From contig NW_006768808.1 in NCBI RefSeq assembly GCF_000204055.1, forward strand, positions 455,848-519,847: DNA of 64,000 nt, in the 5' to 3' direction. The notes below the pieces were generated by a model, which ran no database searches, was not told the DNA's origin, and saw only the letters and a list, made by a program, of their open reading frames with translations. Below, piece by piece: positions 45,236 through 58,471 of this stretch; position 1 is the first letter of the stretch; the number at the start of each line of letters is the position of its first letter. The position numbers were made by a program, and so were the translations under genes. The DNA comes from Melampsora larici-populina 98AG31 (Eukaryota > Basidiomycota > Pucciniomycetes > Pucciniales > Melampsoraceae).

Positions 45236-47621
45236 ATGAGGTGGCAGCATTCTAATTGTTTTATATTCATATCTGTCTTGACGGTGATAGAATGCGGCCC
45301 TCTGTGTAAGGCATTTCCTCCATGTTCTAGAGTGAGCAAGTTCGTGAAGCGCAAAAGACTTGGCACTCAGTCGAACGAGACTTCTTACCATTCTACTCGA
45401 CTCATTCAACTAATCATTTGACATTTTTCAGCTTGCTGGTTATATCTCTGCAATGCGTGGACTCATAGATGCGGATTGTCGAAAAAGGCTTAATAGACTG
45501 AATATGTGAGCTAAAGAGAAAATCACCTACCTATGAGGTCACACTGAAACTAATGATTAGAAAAACTTGCGGGTTTTGAAGCTGTTTGTTCACCCCAGCT
45601 CTTTTGTTTGGAAAAGTTGCTTTCAGTCTCACACCAGATACATTGAAGAGCTTATGGGGTACGTCACACCCAGATATTCTTCTCAGTTTTCTAATCCTGC
45701 ATAGATTTTCAAACGACTGATGTTTGCTCAATTTTCAATCCGTGGTTTGATTGGCGCTGGGTTACAGTTGTTCCAGTAGGATTCTTTCTTGTTACCGGGT
45801 TATCTGCTCTCGCCGGTTTAATACTTTCAGGTATCTTTAGAGCGAACACAAGCCAGAGAGCCATCATTGTGTCTGGTTCAATGTTCATGAATACCAACAC
45901 TATTCCAGTGGCTCTGATACAGAGTCTTTCAATGTCTCTGCCGATCTTGAAATCAAACCCGGATGACAAAGCCGAAGATGTGAGCGTTCTGGTTCTTCTT
46001 ATCTATTTTATCCACCTAGTTGACGATGATCTTACACCGAATATTTTCTCAGCAATTAGCAAGGGCTCTTTCATATCTGTTGGTATACGGACTTCTGGGA
46101 TCATTTGTGAGGTGGTCGCTTGGGGTCAAACTTTTTGAATCAGCCAATGAAAAAATGGAACAGATGCTATCAGACGCAAAACATGTTCATGAGATCGACG
46201 AAACCAAGTCCAATTCGAGTTTATCGAAGCCCACTCTCACTACGCCCTCTTCGGACGGCCAGAATCCCGTGTATCTGCATGAAAATCTTGATATCACAAG
46301 CTCACTCACATCACAAGCTCTACAATCTCCGCTGATCACTAGTGAAATAAGGTCTCCGAATGAAGATACGATACGGACACCTTTTTTGGCTCAAAATGAA
46401 CGCGGCTCAGAAAACTGTAATTTGTAAGCTTATCGTCACATTTTTGCCAATATATTTTATCTCGCTAAGAATTGCTCGATTCCTCTCAACATGTCTGTAC
46501 ATTGAAGTAATTCGACTTGCTCCTGTGAATCGTGTAACTTGAACAAAGGAACCAGATTTGAAGATGAACCGGCGTGTTTCCAATCACCAAACAGAGGATC
46601 TACACTGACAGAAAAGACATTGGTCGACACCCCACCTATCGCAAAAGATCTCGAATCCGAAGTCCCGATAAATGATTCATTCCATCAAAAAATAAGTAAG
46701 GGTTTTCTCCAGGTCTCGAAGGGCGTGAAGGACATCTTGAATCCACCGTTGTAAGTGAAAGACCTCTAACTACACATGAACCAGCGTAGGAATCAGACTC
46801 CTGAATAAACTTCGATCAGCTGATGTCAAAGGACTTGCAATAGAATTTCAGCCACGGCAGCCGTCATTGTCGCGTGCATACCACCAGTCCAAGAGTTTTT
46901 GGGGAAAATATCGCCTCTACGTCAGTGAGTTATCATTCTATTTACAGTATGAGGCACGTAGCAAATGACCGATGGCTGTATCTCCACTTCTGAAATCCAC
47001 AGTTTACTCAATATTGCAGGAAGCGTTTCAATTCCTCTGACTCTGATTGCTCTAGGTGAGTTTTGGCTTTGAAGATGAATCATCAAGATCCCTCATATCA
47101 CTCACAACTAAAAAAATGCATCTTCCGTTACAGGGGCATATTTCTATCAACCTCTGGCATCTGAAATCGATCTAGAATCAGCTACCCCTATTTCGAAAAG
47201 TCCAACTCAAATTTCTCAGACTCAAGGGGAAAACAAAACGATAATCTTAACTCTGGTTTCTAGACAATTGATCACACCTCTCATCTTTATTCCAATCCTT
47301 GCATATCTCGTTATTTATAGTCATATTCTCGTATTTAAAGATCCTATCTTTGTCATGACGGCTGTATTAGTGATCGGTGGACCACCTGCGACCACTTTGG
47401 CTCAGATGAGTTCAAGGACCTGTGCTGATTTTGATAGGATGATCTCACGGATGCTTTTTTGGTCATTCTCATCTGTCACGTGAGTATATGCTTCGAAAGA
47501 TAATTATGAGTGCAACGCTGTTTCAAAGCTTACGTGCTGATAGAACCTGCCTTCCAGTCCACTTACGACGATGGCGCTTACAGGTGCTGCACTTTATATA
47601 CAGCAGCTTTCTCTTCGTTAA
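45236..47621 (+). CDS. Auxin efflux carrier-like (AEC/ECM3-type) membrane transporter
   Basis: Ten exons: 45236-45283 (tentative), 45432-45505, 45582-45658, 45768-45979, 46053-46423, 46556-46750, 46844-46924, 47003-47055, 47134-47479, 47558-47621; all phases fit (506 aa with the tentative first exon). The N-terminal half has family motifs LAGYISAMRGLI, RLNRLNICLFTPALLFGKVA, LWVVPVGFFLVTGLSAL and SMFMNTNTIPVALIQS. A long hydrophilic loop of about 190 residues follows. The C-terminal half has DILNPPLI, VIVACIPPVQEFL, SIPLTLIALGAYF, DPIFVMTAVLVIGGPPATTL and TPLTTMALTGAALYIQQL. It is a multi-span transporter of the ER or plasma membrane; substrates of fungal members are poorly known. Exon 1 is the weak point, since a longer hydrophobic start would be expected. 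Confidence 0.85.
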
Positions 47622-48750
47622 ACGCGACTCTTCAAGATTTCTTACCTTGAATATTATCATGAGGAGAAAAATTTTCACCCTCACCCAACGAGTGCGGATC
47701 GTATCCCTGATATGGTACTACAGAAGTCTCACCCTGAGAACTTTTACTAACCCATGGATCGCAAGTCACATCAATCTAGGTGAATTGTCAATTCAAGTTG
47801 GTTTTTCTCAAGAACTGGTGTTTCCTAGTTTAATCCAATTCCGTTGAACCATATAGCAAATCTTTCTCAACTTTTCTTGTATCTTAATTTATTATTGATC
47901 ATTGTAAAATTTTAAAAGCAGAGCTACTTGACTCTGAGTAGTAAAAATAGGTTTAGGTGAACTTTTACTTTGTCACATTTTCTATCATGATATGTTTTTG
48001 ATGAAAAAAGTATCTAGTTGAGCACAAAATATGTATATCAGAATCAGCTTGCTGGATTTTTCTTTTGCTGTGAGTGGTATGTCAGACTATGATCTGGTGG
48101 TGATACAAATTACAACTTGGATGATCCTACAAACTCCGAGTTCTATCTTCCCAGGGACATAGCTTCATTCACCTCAGATTTAGATATTGGGATGTTTGTA
48201 CTCTCAAAAGTCACATACCTTGACTTTATCTATCTGGTGATGTAGGCCACTGGCCCCACTGTTAAATAGATGCTAGGAAAACTCCACGCAACCAGCTTTG
48301 AAAGAAACCCCGAAAGCATGTGGTTGGGTTCACTTCTTCTGCCAGATTTCATGACCTGAAAACTTATCTCTTAGACAGGGAAATCAACAAGTATAAAGAG
48401 GTATTTAGCCCATACAAAGTAGAAGTTACTCATTCCAGTTAATATATTCCGTATCATTTTTTCAGCTCACTGATTTGCTAAGACTCAAGAAATACAACTT
48501 ATTAACTGCTACATTGAAAACGTCCACGATCATCCTTCTGAAGAGATAAAAAAGAAACACAGCTGTCTGCGCAACCGAATATCAGCTATTACGTTAAACT
48601 CTGCCAAAACGATAAGATTACTGATATACATATCAAAAAGAAAAAAAACGTCCTAATATATTTTTACAATTTATAGATTACATAGGGTAACAACACCCAT
48701 CTGTCTGGCTGATATCCATCGGAATTGAGTGAAAAATGGTCAAGGAGATT
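47622..48750. other. Convergent intergenic region
   Basis: AT-rich 3' flanks of the transporter and the BRE4-like gene. No gene or repeat seen. Confidence 0.5.
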
Positions 48751-51700
48751 TTAAGGCGTAGCAAAGAAACCTTCGAATTCTTCAATACTTCGAACCCCTC
48801 CAATAATTCCATAAAGACCTTGTGCTTCTTTTGCAATATTCTCTAATTGTCTAATCACATTTTTCATGGCAACAGCATATGCAAAGAACAAGAAATCGTG
48901 TTGAGAATTATCGTTATCAGAGATCGCTCGAACACGGCTTAAAAGTCGTTGACGTGCTTGTTCTGCAGGTGGAAGAAATGGTGGCATCGGACTCTTCAAC
49001 TCAATAGCCGTAGAAAGTAAACCAAAGAGTAAAAGAACATTCCCGACCATCGTTCGACGTTCTGCTTGAGCTGGTAACACAAACCGAGGTCTAACTGAAG
49101 TTCTCCATGCGTCTCGATTGGTGACGGCCCACATAGAGTGGAGCATGTCGAGCAGTTGTTGACAGGAGGCTAACATGGCTTGGTAGCGGCCGGTTGGGAA
49201 GGCACCTTTCAATCGTGGCTCGTGTTTGGTAGCGGATAGTAATTCAAGAAGTCGGTTCAGCTGCATGGATCCATGGATTAGACAATCTTATTCAGGCAAA
49301 CGGAGACAATGATCAGAATGGTCACCTTGACTTGTAGAAATAGCTCCATATTCGAGAATTCGCAGATGTGGAGATCTGAATGACCTTGCTTTGGGTCATT
49401 CAAAAGTAGCGGCGCACACTCATCCACGTTGATGGATTTCGAAGCAATAAGAGTGCTCTCGGATTCTGAGTGTTCTAAAGGTTCTAAAGGTTCGGGAGTT
49501 TCGGAATATCGTTTGACAAGGAATGAATACAAAAACGCAGATTCCAATAAAAACCTGATAGAGAGCTTCAGTACGATTTTTCGAAAGTTGAGAATAAGAT
49601 GAAGATGACTAACTCTGAGAGGCATGTGCGAAGTTCACGTCGCGCCTTGTAAGGCCAGACAAAATTATTGACAATCCATCCAAATACGACGCCCACCAAT
49701 ACACACTGCAGGTACATAGTTCAAAGATGTTTTAGCTTCCTGAACTCAAGTTTGGATTCTGATTGACTTACTACCACTCTGCGGTAGGCAGTGACCAGGA
49801 TATGAACATCGTCGTCGCGAACGTTGTAGGAATACACGCAAACAAGGTTGTAAGATAATAGGACGAAGCGTCCAGTGGATGCATATGCCGGCTGTGTGAC
49901 GATCAGCCAGTAACAAGGCAGTGAAAAGATGAAGCCAATGATAGGCAGAACCACCGGATTCTCCCAAAACAAGTGATAGGCTAAGATAGCGAATCCTGAG
50001 CCAAGCAAAGTCCCTACTACTCTCATGACGGAGAGAAAATTGGTCTGTACGGATGAGAAGATGCGTTTTCGTAAACGGTCAGCCGAGTGCCTTTGATGTC
50101 AAGAGACGCTGAGATCTAGGAGTAACTGACTTGACCCAACGTGGATGCCATAACGATCACATACTGACAGCAAATCAAGACAACTTATAAGTTTCAAGCC
50201 ACACAAAAAAGATTACAGATATACATACAGTAACAATTGCCCACTGGCCTCGGTATTTATGAAACAGCGGTCGGGTGACATCCAAGAATGCCGGGAAAGC
50301 CATCACAGCTGCACCACCGCCAACTTTGATGGCCGTTTTCATATCTGGATCGCCGAGACTCTGGAAAAAGTCATATAAGACCCGCTTGATTCGATCAAAG
50401 GAAGAATTAGGAAGTGCGCGGTTTTGCTCCCCCGCCTGTTTGCCTGAATATGTCGCGGGGAATGGTCGCAACTTCTTAGGGTCCTGTGGCAAAACCGCAG
50501 CTAGGCACAGGGGAAGATGATCAAATCAGTGTCGTCAGGTTGCATAGGTTTTCTCCAAACTACCTACTAAGTTTAGGCCTCATTTGGCGCGCTCGAGGCT
50601 TGGGTCCAGTCTCGGATGTGGTGCCAGGCTGAACACGGAATAAATTGCTCAGGTCGAGTCGTTGGTACAGCTGTCGCCACCATTTACGCGTCTCGTATTC
50701 CAATGCCTCCTCATCGGCACGAATGTCAGCAAAGATCTCCAGTAAATGACACAATTCTCTCATGAACTCTTCCTGTAAAAAAGATGGAACACGGTAAACC
50801 CAATGAATGTCTACATGTCCAGAACCTCTTCCAAGACAGGTATTGAGATTAGGAACGGACCATATTGAACAAAAAGAAATACATCAGGAAGATCTCTTCG
50901 TTGCGATTCGGCTCTAGCGTTCCAACTACGTCTGCAAAGGGGTCGCTTTGGTCATATGGATGGGCTGTTGAGTTTGCACGAGTAGACATTGCAAAGTTTT
51001 CAAATAGTCGTTTCATGGCACTCGAATGAACGTCTTGGAATGTTTCTAAAACTTGTTGCAACTGAGAGCGCATATGCATTAATGCGTCGATGCTTTCACC
51101 GGGTTCGATGTCGATGGGGTTGGCAGACGAATGTGCAGGTTTTTTCTTGTGTCCAGAGCTTTTGATTTCATGGAAACAAGCTGTACCGGAGGCCTAAAAG
51201 CGTCAGGACATCGCAAAATATTATGAACTTTGTATCAAGCGAGTTTGACAAAAGCGTGTAACGCACCATGAGCGTTTTGAGACTTGGCCCTACAGTCTCA
51301 CAAAATGCAGTGAATACTTCCTTGACGGGTCCCAAAGGTTCCTGATTGCTGATGTTAGACAAGAGACTTTGAGTATCAGTGTCACGATTAGCGTGTGGCT
51401 GATGCCTTGCAGCTTCCATGAGTTCGTATTGCAGCCCACAGCCACTTCTCAAGCCCGTCAAATGCTGAGCGAGACGATTCATCGAAGCAACCAACTCTTG
51501 ATAGCTTGCTTGAGACTTTTGTATGCGTGGTTCAAAAAATTCGTAAGACGCAGCGTCAAGTGATGATTTGAGTGAAGTGAATGATGCGTGATGTCGGTCG
51601 ATTGATTCCATCAATGACTCCTGATCGGTATATATTGACTCATCTAATAGGAAGGTTTTGGTGAGCATTCCGAGGAGTGTTGAGAAAGAATCCAAAGTTT

Positions 51701-52848
51701 TGTCGATATCCTTTTGAAGACGAGTGGTCGCGCTTCCTCGCCAAAAGCCAAGACACACTAAATTACTGATGAACATTCCAATTACAATTATCTCCGAATA
51801 AATCAAACTTTTCTCGAAGTCGATATAGCCGTAATGGATGGATCCTTCACGAGTGATGATGACCGAGGAAATTACGCCAATTATGCTGCATGTTGACGCG
51901 AATCCTAGATTGAAACCCCACAAAGCAGATGAGCCATTTTTTAGAACGAACTATCAAGAGTGAATAGCACAGACGGCTATTTTCTTACGATGTCGAGACA
52001 AAGAAATAGACACCTGGTGATTTTTGCTTGACCCAATTCATCGTACCAAATCCAAAGCCCACAAAGACAAGTAAGACTATGGCATGTGAAACAATGCGGC
52101 TGTGAATAAGTACAGCCGTCATTGTAGAGCCTACAATCATGACCGCGAGCCAGATAAGACCCCACAGGGCATAATGATTTGCCTGCATCATGGCACCAAC
52201 AGTGGCAGCTGGTCGGTAATGAGTGACAATCGTAGCCACAACATGTGCACCTGAAAAGGGTCCATCGAGACCAAACGGACGGACTAGAAGATCTGAGAGC
52301 GGGTCGTAAAACGAGAAGAGCGAAGCAATGAGGTAGGCAATCGAGCACTTCAAGATATTGCGAAAGTTTGATCGGAAGCTGGTCGGGAGCAGTTCCTTCG
52401 ATGAAGAGGCTACAGCTAGTAGATATAGCCAGAGGTTGGATAACTTCCCAGATAGGCTACTTGTCTGACGCCGTCCGGCTGGTGAGATTGAAGAAGCCGT
52501 TGTACGAGAATGCACAGATTGCGGATATTCGAAACTGAGAAAAGTGGTTGGTTCTTCTTGGATTGGGTGGCCAGGTGAAGTAAATTGAGATAATGGGCGA
52601 TTACTATGTGTTCTGGTGGACGTCCTACCTCGCATCGCAGATGGTGGCCGAGACTCTTCTGACATACTACGACAGAAATCTTCTTGATCCATCACCGCGC
52701 CAAAGACAGCCCAGGAACTCATACGACGCATTTGATTGTCCTCTCTCTGAGATTGATGGAAGCTCCTTCGGACGATATTAGAATTTGAAGCAACATTACT
52801 ACGCCTGGGCCTTGATAGGGGAGGTAATGAAGGATTGGGAGAATCCAT
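48751..52848 (-). CDS. BRE4/FUSC-type multi-span membrane protein
   Basis: Ten exons (52848-52000, 51950-51267, 51193-50861, 50772-50568, 50500-50229, 50163-50131, 50044-49772, 49705-49614, 49554-49332, 49260-48751) join in phase to 1157 aa. Residues 1-165 are disordered, Ser/Arg-rich. Two membrane blocks follow: about 170-370 (LKCSIAYLIASLFSFYDPLS; GPFSGAHVVATIVTHYRPAA) and about 640-800 (IKVGGGAAVMAFPAFLDVTR; QWAIVTYVIVMASTLGQTNF; RVVGTLLGSGFAILAY). Each is followed by a long helical cytosolic part. This two-block layout is that of the fungal aromatic-acid-exporter-like/FUSC family that includes yeast Bre4. Probable transporter; substrate unknown. The first donor (GTCTCG at 51999) is weak but is the only one found that keeps frame. 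Confidence 0.88.
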
Positions 52849-55757
52849 GATGTGAAGGTGAAGTGGTGCAGAAAATGATGTCAGGAGTCGACTCGCAGTC
52901 GAGGACTTTAAAGTTTCAATCAACTTCACATCACATCTCACAACCTCCCCAAGACCGACGGATCACAAACACAGTTTACGCGGCTCGCGGTACACCCGGA
53001 GAGCTACCCCGGCCAATACATAATATATTGCATCCTCTGCCCACCGTCACGCAGGCCACAAAGCAACCACCCAAGAAGTATTGAAATCTGTTGAAGTGCC
53101 ATAGGGAAAGGAACTTCAATTTTGTAGGATTTATTCGACCAATGCTGAGAGCACCTTTGTATGGGAAGTTGTAGAGACATTATTTTTGGTTTCCTTGAAA
53201 ACAGGCAGTATCATCATTCATGGTGAGCTTTTGTGTCTACTCTGATTTAAGGAGTTCTGAAAGGCCCTTGAAGAATGCTTAGCTGGGACTGTAGAAAATA
53301 CAAGATTGATTTCTAGTGATTCAGATGAGAGTCTCAAGACAGTGGCCATTTTCGTGTGATTCTGTGCTCATAAAACTTCTGATGGATTTGTCCAAGTAAG
53401 TATGAGCTTCATGTCCAAATATTTGAACCCTCTCTATCTCTTCTGCTTTCACACTGCTTGTCTCAAGTATGATCTCATTGAGTTGTTGAGCTAGGTCTAG
53501 CTTTGTAATTTGTTCTGGAGACATCTCGTCTGGCATCAGCGATCCATAAAATTTCAGTGCAACTGCACTCTAAGTATACCGCCCCTTCATGTGTATGAGA
53601 AATGTTTTGTTCAGCACTGTAACCCCGCATCAAAAGATTGTGCTTGGATGGCAATTGCCTTGGATATGGCGTCAAAGCAGTCAATTCATTTCAGGGTCAA
53701 CAAACACCCCCATAACACACTTATGTTCATTAAATTCTGATTCGTAACGCCCGATCCAGACGGAACGCATCAAGATATCGCCAACTTCACGCGCGGCTCA
53801 GCACAGCAATGTCACGGCATATCCAACTAAACAAGGCTTTCACTAGCTGATTTGATATCATCTACTTGTCGGGCATGATCGTGATCAAGGACTTAAGAAG
53901 CTGCTGGCGGGATCTCCATTGGATCAGACGCCTTCAGGCGCTGCTTTGTCTTAACCCAATAGACCACTAGGGTGGTCGTTTGGTAAGTGGAATATCAAGT
54001 GCAAAGTGTTTTTGAATCAGAGCCAAAGCCGGTTATTCGAGGTGTGATGTTTAAGATTCAGGAGTATTGGGTACTTAGCTTTGTTGTCGCTCGTCATAGC
54101 CAATCATGCTCAGCTCGATCAAAAACTTTGGAGAACATATGTGGAATATTGCAATCCGATCGATCCGAACAACTTCCATAAATGACCAAAGTAATTATCT
54201 TAACCAATCGAAATGCTCGGTGAATGATCATCGATGAACTCGGTTTTGGGGCAGGGACACATTGGGAAGTTGAATATGTAATGATAGGTGATGACACCAT
54301 TTAAGACCTGGATTCTGGGATGTGGCTTACCCCGCGTCTACCCCAAATTCCGTTGGACTAATGCAGCATTCATGCCAAGAGAGCTCAGCACAAGCTGGCC
54401 GACTTCAAGTTTGAAGTCTTGCACTGGTAATCTTGACCACGTGCTCTCCAAGACCCCACATCCCAATGACTCATCAAGCCGGTGTTTGCCCTTCCACTCA
54501 AGTAATGCCAAGAATCCAAGATACTCTACCGGCGAGCTTCAAAGGCTAATCATCTCCTTCCTGATGGCCCCGAATAATGCTGAGCGACCTAGCCTGGGTA
54601 ACTGCCGAGGTATAGAATTTTTTGAGGGTGAGGTGCATGCGCCCCCCGTTTTGGCGCGAAAGCTCACCCAGCAAATCAATGCGGCAATAAACATATCGCG
54701 TACCTCCTCATCTGTTGTGTGCGCTGCCCCACGTTCGTAAATTTCTGAAAGCCTCACCTGGGGAGCTTTTCAAACCCAGCTATTTTTGGAAATTCTCTGA
54801 AGTCTTGGAGAGACAATCGGGGGTTGGCGGTGAAGCCTATAAATAAGAGACCGTGTGGCCATCGCAAACCTCCTTGTCTCTTCAACTCAGCATTCACTCA
54901 CATTTGACCCATAGCTACAATTGGCAACATCGAACGGTGCTGCTGTCTCTTTGAATACTTCATAGCTGTCAGTGGCACCCTTTTAAACCCAACAGAACAT
55001 CGACTCTTGGGATTCACTCCTGACCCGGTGGGGCTACTTCGATTCATCGCTGTTGATGTGAGCAATTTCCCTCCCCGCCTTCTTTTTATAGCTTTGCTTC
55101 AGCTTCACGCACATTTACACTCTTGAACTCAATTATGCGATTAACCTTTTGCAATCTTCCGATTAGATTCGAATTAATTTTCATCCCCCCAAACCGACGT
55201 CATCGGCGATTATTGATGACTTCTTGTCTTAAAGGAGCTAGAGTGACAAAGATAGTTAAATAAAGGAGTCTTAACACGTGCTTAACACACAGGATTCGAC
55301 GCGTATTAGAACTTGTCAAAGTCATCTTCAAACACTGTAGATTCCTACTTTTATCTAGCCGGTCTTGCTTTATTATACATACAGCTTTCTTCAATCTCTC
55401 TGAAGAGCACTGTCCCACTTTTTTATGTTCTCGGGGAGCGCCGTCTACTTAGGTCACCTTCAGTATTAGAATTCCTACTTTGACGCCTTGCCAGTATGAC
55501 TTTGTAGCACAGAATCTTAGTAAAGCCTCCCATCAATCGTAACTTCCATCTTGCTTCACTTCCTTTCATACCGATCGCTTTATCTCAAAAACTTCATTGG
55601 GGCCAAAAACTCCAGAACCTCCCACTAAATCTTTTACATCGTCGAGCGGCTTCACGTCAGCGCCTTTCAACGCCCCACAGTCTCGTCGATCAAAATTTAG
55701 GCAACATACGCGAGCCTAACTCCTTTTATTTACACGCGGTCTCGTCACAGATATACG
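52849..55757. other. Long intergenic region, possible coding relic
   Basis: No complete gene. A 71-aa minus frame at 53321-53536 is protein-like (MPDEMSPEQITKLDLAQQLN, helical, charged) and may be an exon of an unrecognised gene or a relic. A 150-aa plus frame at 54288-54740 has no domain and overlaps a comparable minus frame. Confidence 0.4.
54838..54845 (+). promoter_or_regulatory. TATA-like box
   Basis: TATAAATA followed by a CT-rich stretch (CTCCTTGTCTCTTCAACTC). It could drive the gene at 55758 through a long 5' UTR with introns, or a non-coding transcript. Position-based inference only. Confidence 0.3.
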
Positions 55758-56802
55758 ATGCAGGTACGAATGGAGAAGAAATTAATGCCGATGAAACCCT
55801 TTGGTTTTCTGAAAGCTATCAAGCAACGCTTCCAAAGAAAAAGTTTTACATCATCATCTGATGCGCCCGAGCCCGAGGTGGGCATGGAGCCGTCAAAGAA
55901 TCCTACTCTGTTGACCAATCTCAAACGAGCCCTTCAGTCTTCCCCTGAGCTGGTCCAGAACAAGTTAATGAGCTCAACAAGCACCCTCAGCTCACGCCTT
56001 TCGTCTCCTACTCGCTCGTCTCTTGAATCTAGTCAAAGATCGCATAGCAACTTTGCCCGGATCATGGACATCAACTCGAGAACCACAGTGATCTTTGAGC
56101 CTATGCGAGGTCGTAAACAAAGTAATTTCCCACTCCGCCAAGCTTCTGATATGTCCTTTGTTCGACCTCTTCGCCAAACTCGTTCTCTGGCTGAGTGCGC
56201 GGTCCAAAGCCCGAACCTTCTGCCCACCATCACGATCACCACGCCGGAAGACGACGAGCGCTATGTGCTATTCTCTCCCAAGTCTGACGAGCCTGACCAC
56301 TGCCATCTGGCTGTTCCGACCCTGGGATCTCGAAACTGGCCCCATCCGGCGGGACCTTGGCTTCGTGCTTCCGAGGATGTAAACCCCCTGGCCTCCAAAC
56401 ATAGCTATCGCCTCTCGAATGATACTCTTGTACGATGGCCAGCTGGTCGAAACTCACCTCCTCGGCTCATGACCGATGACCAACGTGAAGCAATTGCCTT
56501 GGTCGAACAGATCAATTTGAATCTTGAAATGGCACAGACTGCACTTTACTCGCGGCTTCAACCGCCTTGCTTGGATGAATGGGCCGAAGAATTTGATGAT
56601 GATGAATATGATGATGACGAGGAAGAGTTAACGACATGGAGCCAGCAAGACAATCAATGCGTATGTCAATGATGCTTGCGAATTGATTCTGTGACTTCAC
56701 AATTTCTGACAGTTTATTTTTCACTTTTAGTACCATCGTTTTCCGGCTGTTGTTAGTGATAATGAAGACTACGACATTGAGACGATCGAGATGATTGAAT
56801 GA
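55758..56802 (+). CDS. Ser/Arg-rich protein with acidic C-terminus, unknown function
   Basis: Two exons (55758-56660, 56731-56802) give 324 aa. The donor TGC|GTATGT and acceptor CTTTTAG are good and phase is kept. The N-terminus is basic (KPFGFLKAIKQRFQRKSF). The middle is Ser/Thr/Pro-rich with possible phosphorylation motifs (RPLRQTRSLAE; RQASDMSF). Residues about 245-275 form a helix (DDQREAIALVEQINLNLEMA). A strongly acidic stretch (EEFDDDEYDDDEEEL) precedes the end. ATGs at codons 1, 5 and 11 are all possible starts. I recognise no domain; a signalling or scaffold role is only a guess from composition. Confidence 0.65.
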
Positions 56803-58471
56803 AACGAACATGTGTCCGTCTTGAAGAAATTAGAAAATATTTGTGTAAGCTGATTTCTGTTGTGCCCTCAACTTGAACAGAAAAAATCAGAGAGACTTGA
56901 GTTGACAGTGTTTCATTTTTACACCTACGATCTATAGTACTTTTGTTTGTTGGTAAAAGAAAATGCTTTAGAATGCAAAATAATAATTTGAGAAATATGC
57001 AATCACCTTTCAAAGAAAAAAACTTCGATACCCTCTGATACTTCATGGTCTCAATTTGCTTGTCCGTTTCTACTTCTTGCTTTCGGGCTTGTCAAACACT
57101 GGGTCCCGTCTTTTTTTTTCCAAAAGCTGTTCCTGAGGAATGGATTTTCAAACTATCTTATGCCTGTATCATCAATACGTTATGTTTCTTTTATCATGAC
57201 TTTTGAAACCATTTTTGTATCAAGTTTGCCTTGTATATCATCTTTCGCAATAAAGTGAGTTCTGCGTGGCATAATCTTGCTCAGTGAGAATTCTTGTAGC
57301 TCTTGGAAATTGAATAATCAAGACGTCCTTGGAGCTCAAACTTTGGACACGGCAAGACGCTAAGACTTGAAAATCAATGAGCGGTGTGTTAGGAAGCTAG
57401 TATTTCTTGGAAGATGTGTGGTCAGACATCACATTATTCTGGTGCTCATCCAGGTCCCTTTGATCTATGGGGCGCGGCTTACACATTTCCAGTGCAAGCC
57501 ATCAAGTCTACTGATTAGATGCATGTCACCAACACTATGACCCCGTGAAAATTCTTTGACTCTTGAATTAAATTGGCCAATGAATTTTATGTTGTTTTTC
57601 TACAATGCTTCCAGTTGTTGTTCTTTCAGAAAATGGTAGTTTTTATATATACTCTTGACCAACCTTTGATAATTATCATAGGGGCTGGTTGATTTAACAC
57701 ACCAAGAACTAATGTTACTCACATTTAACCTCTACCTTGTGCACCATATAACATATTCAACCTAAAGATTCTGGAGCTCAATACACTGATCAATTTATGA
57801 TGTGCTGTTTTGATTTCTGGCATAGTTTTGGAGCACAAATCAGCTGACTTGAGTATACATCAAGGCTGAATAGTCCCCTGATTATCTTGTTCCATTGCAA
57901 AAGCTCTTTGATCCAAAATGAATGTTCTTAACGGATGTAGTGGGATGGACATACAAGTGTTTCTTCAATAAGCAGTTTTATTGACACTATGTAGATACTT
58001 TTTTGAAAGTTGCTTGTAATGAGGTTTATGAGGAGGATAGAAAAAAAAGAGAATTGGGGTGATTTATGACAATGGAAAGAGTTTAAGAGAAGAAGTCCAC
58101 AGCATGCAATCCCTAACAATCAAAGAAGAATATATTCAATCCATCTGTAAGAGATTCAAACAAAAGTGAAAGATACCAAGAAACAAAACAGTGATGGATC
58201 TGTTTCAATCCAGATCAATTACTTGTTCATTCTTAAATCAATGAAATCAATTCCAATCCAATTCAATAAATGTTTTTTGACTGATAAAACATTTTCCAAT
58301 TTCTAATTCTAATAAACACGTCTTTTCAATTCAAAATTTGAACAAAATAACCAAAATCCAATGATCAAGTGATCTCACCAACCAACCGAAGAAAAAATCG
58401 AAACAAAACAAACCAAGTTTTGTTGACCTACTTATGAAAAATCTTAACCATTTTTTTCTTTCCAAAGAAGT
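56803..58471. other. Convergent intergenic region
   Basis: AT-rich, with no gene, RNA or terminal repeats seen. The part near 58.2-58.47 kb is Asn/Lys-codon-like A-rich sequence at the 3' end of the cyclin gene. Confidence 0.5.

Noticed and set aside
45119..45409. 96-aa minus-strand frame
   Set aside because: It overlaps the likely 5' end of the plus-strand transporter gene and shows no domain.
54288..54740. 150-aa plus-strand frame
   Set aside because: A minus frame of similar quality overlaps it, no domain is seen and no splice partners were found.
56000..56460. Several 70-95-aa frames on both strands
   Set aside because: They are shadows of the 324-aa plus-strand gene, whose frame is longer, spliced in phase and has coherent composition.
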